A stretch of DNA of 64,000 nt from Gilvirhabdus luticola (lineage in GTDB: Bacteria; Bacteroidota; Bacteroidia; Flavobacteriales; Flavobacteriaceae): the NCBI RefSeq assembly GCF_032583975.1, contig NZ_JAWHTF010000001.1. One strand, 5' to 3'. A program made the position numbers and the translations under genes. The notes below the pieces were generated by a model, which saw only the letters and a list, made by a program, of their open reading frames with translations, ran no database searches and was not told where the DNA came from. Below are positions 61,980 through 64,000 of this stretch, piece by piece. Numbering within the stretch: the stretch's first letter is position 1; each line of letters begins with the position of its first letter.

Positions 61980-63191
61980 ATGACATATTTGGATGTATTA
62001 ATTATTGGAGGTGGAGCTGCAGGCTTTTTTGCAGCCATTAACATTGCTGAACAAAATCCAAATTTAAAAATCACCATTTTAGAACGTGGAAAAGAAGGAC
62101 TGCAAAAAGTCAAAGTTTCTGGTGGTGGACGTTGTAATGTAACACATGCTGAATTTATTCCTCAAGATTTGGTTTTAAATTATCCGAGAGGAGAAAAAGA
62201 ATTACTTGGGCCATTTCATACATTTATGACTGGAGACACCATAGAATGGTTTGAAAAAAGAGGTGTAGAATTAAAAATTGAAGACGATGGGAGAATGTTT
62301 CCAGTTTCAAACTCATCACAAACCATTGTTGATTGTTTTTTAAATGAAGCAAATAAAAATAAGGTTAATGTATTATATAACCAATCTGTAATAGCCATTA
62401 AAAAACAAAATAAAGTTTGGACGGTTATTACAAAACAAGATGAATTTTCATGTAATAAGTTAATCGTAGCTACAGGAAGCAATACAAAAATATGGAAGGT
62501 TTTAGAAAATTTAGATCACACCATTTCACAACCAGTACCTTCCTTATTCACATTTAATGTCAATGATAAACGTATAAAAAGCATTCCCGGAGTTGTAGCT
62601 CAAAATGTTGAGGTAAAAGTTATTGGAAGTAATTTAGAGAGTCATGGTCCATTGCTTATTACACATCAAGGATTTAGTGCGCCAGCCATTTTAAAATTAT
62701 CAGCTTTTGGAGCTTTAGAGTTGGCGAAACATGATTATAAATTTGAAATTGAAATTAATTTTATAGGGTTGCCTTTTAATGATTGTTTAGAAAGATTAAA
62801 GACCTTAAAACAAGAATTAAACAAGAAAACCCTTTTTAAATTCTCACAATTTGAATTGCCTAAACGTCTTTGGCGGCAATTGGTTTTAGCTTCAAATATT
62901 AATGAAACTACCACATGGGCAGATGTTAATAAACGTCAATTAGAAGCTTTTGCAAATCAACTTACAAAAGCCGTATTTAAAGTTGATGGGAAAAGCACTT
63001 TTAAAGAAGAATTTGTCACTGCTGGAGGCATCGACTTAAAAGAAGTTAATTTTAAAACCTTTGAAAGCAAGTTGCATAAAAATCTATACTTTGCAGGTGA
63101 AGTGTTAAATATAGATGCTATTACAGGAGGTTTTAATTTTCAAAATGCTTGGACTGGTGCTTATATAATTGCGCAAAATATTTCAGAATAG
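61980..63191 (+). CDS. HI0933/BaiN-type FAD-dependent oxidoreductase
   Basis: This 403-residue flavoprotein has the Rossmann motif IIGGGAAGFFAA at residues about 7-18 and the family signature KVKVSGGGRCNVTHA near 42-56. The C-terminal FAD-binding segment is FVTAGGIDLKEVNF, with GEVLNIDAITGGFNFQNAW near the end. Members are soluble NAD(P)/FAD proteins of poorly defined activity, sometimes annotated aminoacetone oxidase. It starts 31 bases after the phosphatase-barrel gene; the DUF1697 gene follows immediately with no gap. Confidence 0.92.
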   Translation: MTYLDVLIIGGGAAGFFAAINIAEQNPNLKITILERGKEGLQKVKVSGGGRCNVTHAEFIPQDLVLNYPRGEKELLGPFHTFMTGDTIEWFEKRGVELKIEDDGRMFPVSNSSQTIVDCFLNEANKNKVNVLYNQSVIAIKKQNKVWTVITKQDEFSCNKLIVATGSNTKIWKVLENLDHTISQPVPSLFTFNVNDKRIKSIPGVVAQNVEVKVIGSNLESHGPLLITHQGFSAPAILKLSAFGALELAKHDYKFEIEINFIGLPFNDCLERLKTLKQELNKKTLFKFSQFELPKRLWRQLVLASNINETTTWADVNKRQLEAFANQLTKAVFKVDGKSTFKEEFVTAGGIDLKEVNFKTFESKLHKNLYFAGEVLNIDAITGGFNFQNAWTGAYIIAQNISE

Positions 63192-63734
63192 ATGACTACA
63201 TACATTGCATTATTAAAAGGGATTAATGTTGGAGGGCATAAAAAAGTTCCAATGGTAGAATTGAGAGAATTGTTAACAAATAGCGGATTTCAAAATGTAA
63301 AATCTTATATTCAAAGTGGGAATGTTATTTTACAATCAACAGAAAATAATATTGAAAAAATTGAAAGCACAATTAAAAAAGCCATTTTAGACTATTTTGG
63401 GTTTGAAGTATCTGTTTTAGTAAAGATTAGAAAAGACTTACAAAACATTTTTGATAATTCTCCATTTTCTGAAGAGAAAAAAAAAGCAAGCTATTTTATG
63501 ATGTTACATGATGTTCCAGACAAGGATTTAGTTAAAGTTGTATCAGAAAAAAAATATGACAGTGAAGAATATCATATTATTAAAGATTGTATTTATTACT
63601 TCTGTGAGAGAGGTTATGGACAAGCCAAGTTTAATGTCAATTTTTTTGAACGAAAATTGCAAACATTTGCAACAGCTAGAAACTACAATACAATGGTAAA
63701 GTTGTTATCTTTGTCGGCAGAAAGTAATTCATGA
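63192..63734 (+). CDS. DUF1697 family protein
   Basis: This 180-residue protein matches DUF1697 from its opening YIALLKGINVGGHKKVPM, followed by GFQNVKSYIQSGNVILQS and the closing TARNYNTMVKLL. No signal peptide or membrane segment is present. The function of the family is unknown. It starts directly after the flavoprotein stop and its last bases overlap the next start as ATGA, so it lies in an operon with diphosphomevalonate decarboxylase. Confidence 0.93.
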   Translation: MTTYIALLKGINVGGHKKVPMVELRELLTNSGFQNVKSYIQSGNVILQSTENNIEKIESTIKKAILDYFGFEVSVLVKIRKDLQNIFDNSPFSEEKKKASYFMMLHDVPDKDLVKVVSEKKYDSEEYHIIKDCIYYFCERGYGQAKFNVNFFERKLQTFATARNYNTMVKLLSLSAESNS

Positions 63735-64000
63735 CAGAACAAGATTTTATACCAAAAACATATTCTAAAAAAGTTGAAAGGGGCTGCTATACTTGGTCAT
63801 CACCAAGTAATATTGCGTTGGTAAAATATTGGGGAAAGAGGGAACATCAAATTCCTGAAAATCCGTCTATCAGTTTTACACTTGATGCGTGCAGAACAAC
63901 CACCACTTTAAGCTTTTCGAAAAAAGATTCTCATAAATATTTTTCTTTTGAGGTTTTATTAGACGGAAAACCAAAAAATGATTTTGAACCTAAAATAGAA
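63731..64000 (+). CDS. mvaD: Diphosphomevalonate decarboxylase, N-terminal part
   Basis: Only the first 90 codons are in the window. The segment SSPSNIALVKYWGKRE is the family signature (GHMP superfamily, compare SPSNIAVIKYWGK), and NPSISFTLDACRTTTTL follows as expected. The enzyme makes isopentenyl diphosphate from diphosphomevalonate, so the organism uses the mevalonate route for isoprenoids, as many flavobacteria do. It overlaps DUF1697 by ATGA. Other mevalonate genes are outside the window. Confidence 0.93.
   Translation, partial: MTEQDFIPKTYSKKVERGCYTWSSPSNIALVKYWGKREHQIPENPSISFTLDACRTTTTLSFSKKDSHKYFSFEVLLDGKPKNDFEPKIE

Noticed and set aside
1..64000. Possible mobile elements, prophage, CRISPR arrays or toxin-antitoxin genes
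   Set aside because: I saw no transposase or integrase motifs, no regularly spaced repeats and no phage structural genes. Operons run into each other without remnants.

Overview
The window is an AT-rich chromosomal segment from a bacterium of the Flavobacteriaceae (Bacteroidota). The evidence is SusC/SusD-type outer-membrane uptake genes, two proteins ending in type IX secretion (T9SS) sorting domains, many lipoproteins with short Bacteroidota-style signals, TAnnTTTG promoter boxes, and families typical of marine flavobacteria (DUF4407, DUF885, DUF1080). I cannot name the genus from the sequence alone. There is no rRNA, CRISPR array, insertion sequence or prophage.

Region 1 (about 0.1-11.5 kb) looks like a collagen-hydroxyamino-acid catabolic island. 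An AraC regulator, followed in an ATGA overlap by a 47-residue membrane peptide that gene finders would likely miss, is divergent from a tightly overlapping operon. That operon encodes a DapA-type hydroxypyrroline-carboxylate deaminase, a DUF1272 zinc protein, 2-oxoglutarate-semialdehyde dehydrogenase, a DUF885 lipoprotein peptidase, 4-hydroxyproline epimerase and a FAD-dependent D-hydroxyproline oxidase. Together these give a complete route from trans-4-hydroxyproline to 2-oxoglutarate. Convergent to it are a GNAT and a 1008-residue fusion of an APH-type kinase, an M23/LytM domain and a class III PLP enzyme. I infer that the fusion degrades 5-hydroxylysine.

Region 2 (11.5-16.3 kb) is mixed housekeeping: two tandem STAS proteins, a DUF4407 membrane protein, an EamA exporter, an M20 dipeptidase and tRNA-Leu(UAG) with a clear promoter and terminator.

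Region 3 (16.3-29.7 kb) is a beta-galactan/galactose locus: sugar:H+ symporter, GH2 beta-galactosidase, GH53 endo-galactanase, GntR regulator with a tandem 10-bp operator, galK, galT, a GH5-like secreted glycosidase, a DUF1080 lipoprotein and a secreted kelch protein. It has no SusC/SusD pair of its own.

Region 4 (29.9-54.0 kb) is a starch/maltodextrin utilisation locus. Leftward: susC, susD, susE-like and a T9SS-secreted GH13. Rightward: LacI regulator, SLC45-like MFS transporter, beta-phosphoglucomutase, GH65 maltose phosphorylase, three lipoprotein GH13 enzymes and an esterase-GH31 fusion. Extracellular and periplasmic enzymes cut alpha-glucan, SusCD and the MFS import the products, and phosphorolysis plus mutase give glucose 6-phosphate. 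The SusD homologue carries an inserted copy of the starch-binding-like module that is repeated three times in its SusE neighbour.

Region 5 (54.0-64.0 kb) holds a small membrane protein, a GAF-domain protein, an HD-domain protein fused to a Pycsar-effector-type membrane domain, a large outer-membrane lipoprotein combining a calcineurin phosphatase, an apparently unrecognised kinase-like middle domain and a C-terminal beta-barrel, an HI0933-type flavoprotein, DUF1697, and the start of diphosphomevalonate decarboxylase.

Five of the six convergent gene junctions overlap through their stop codons (TTAA four times, CTATAG once), leaving no room for intergenic terminators.
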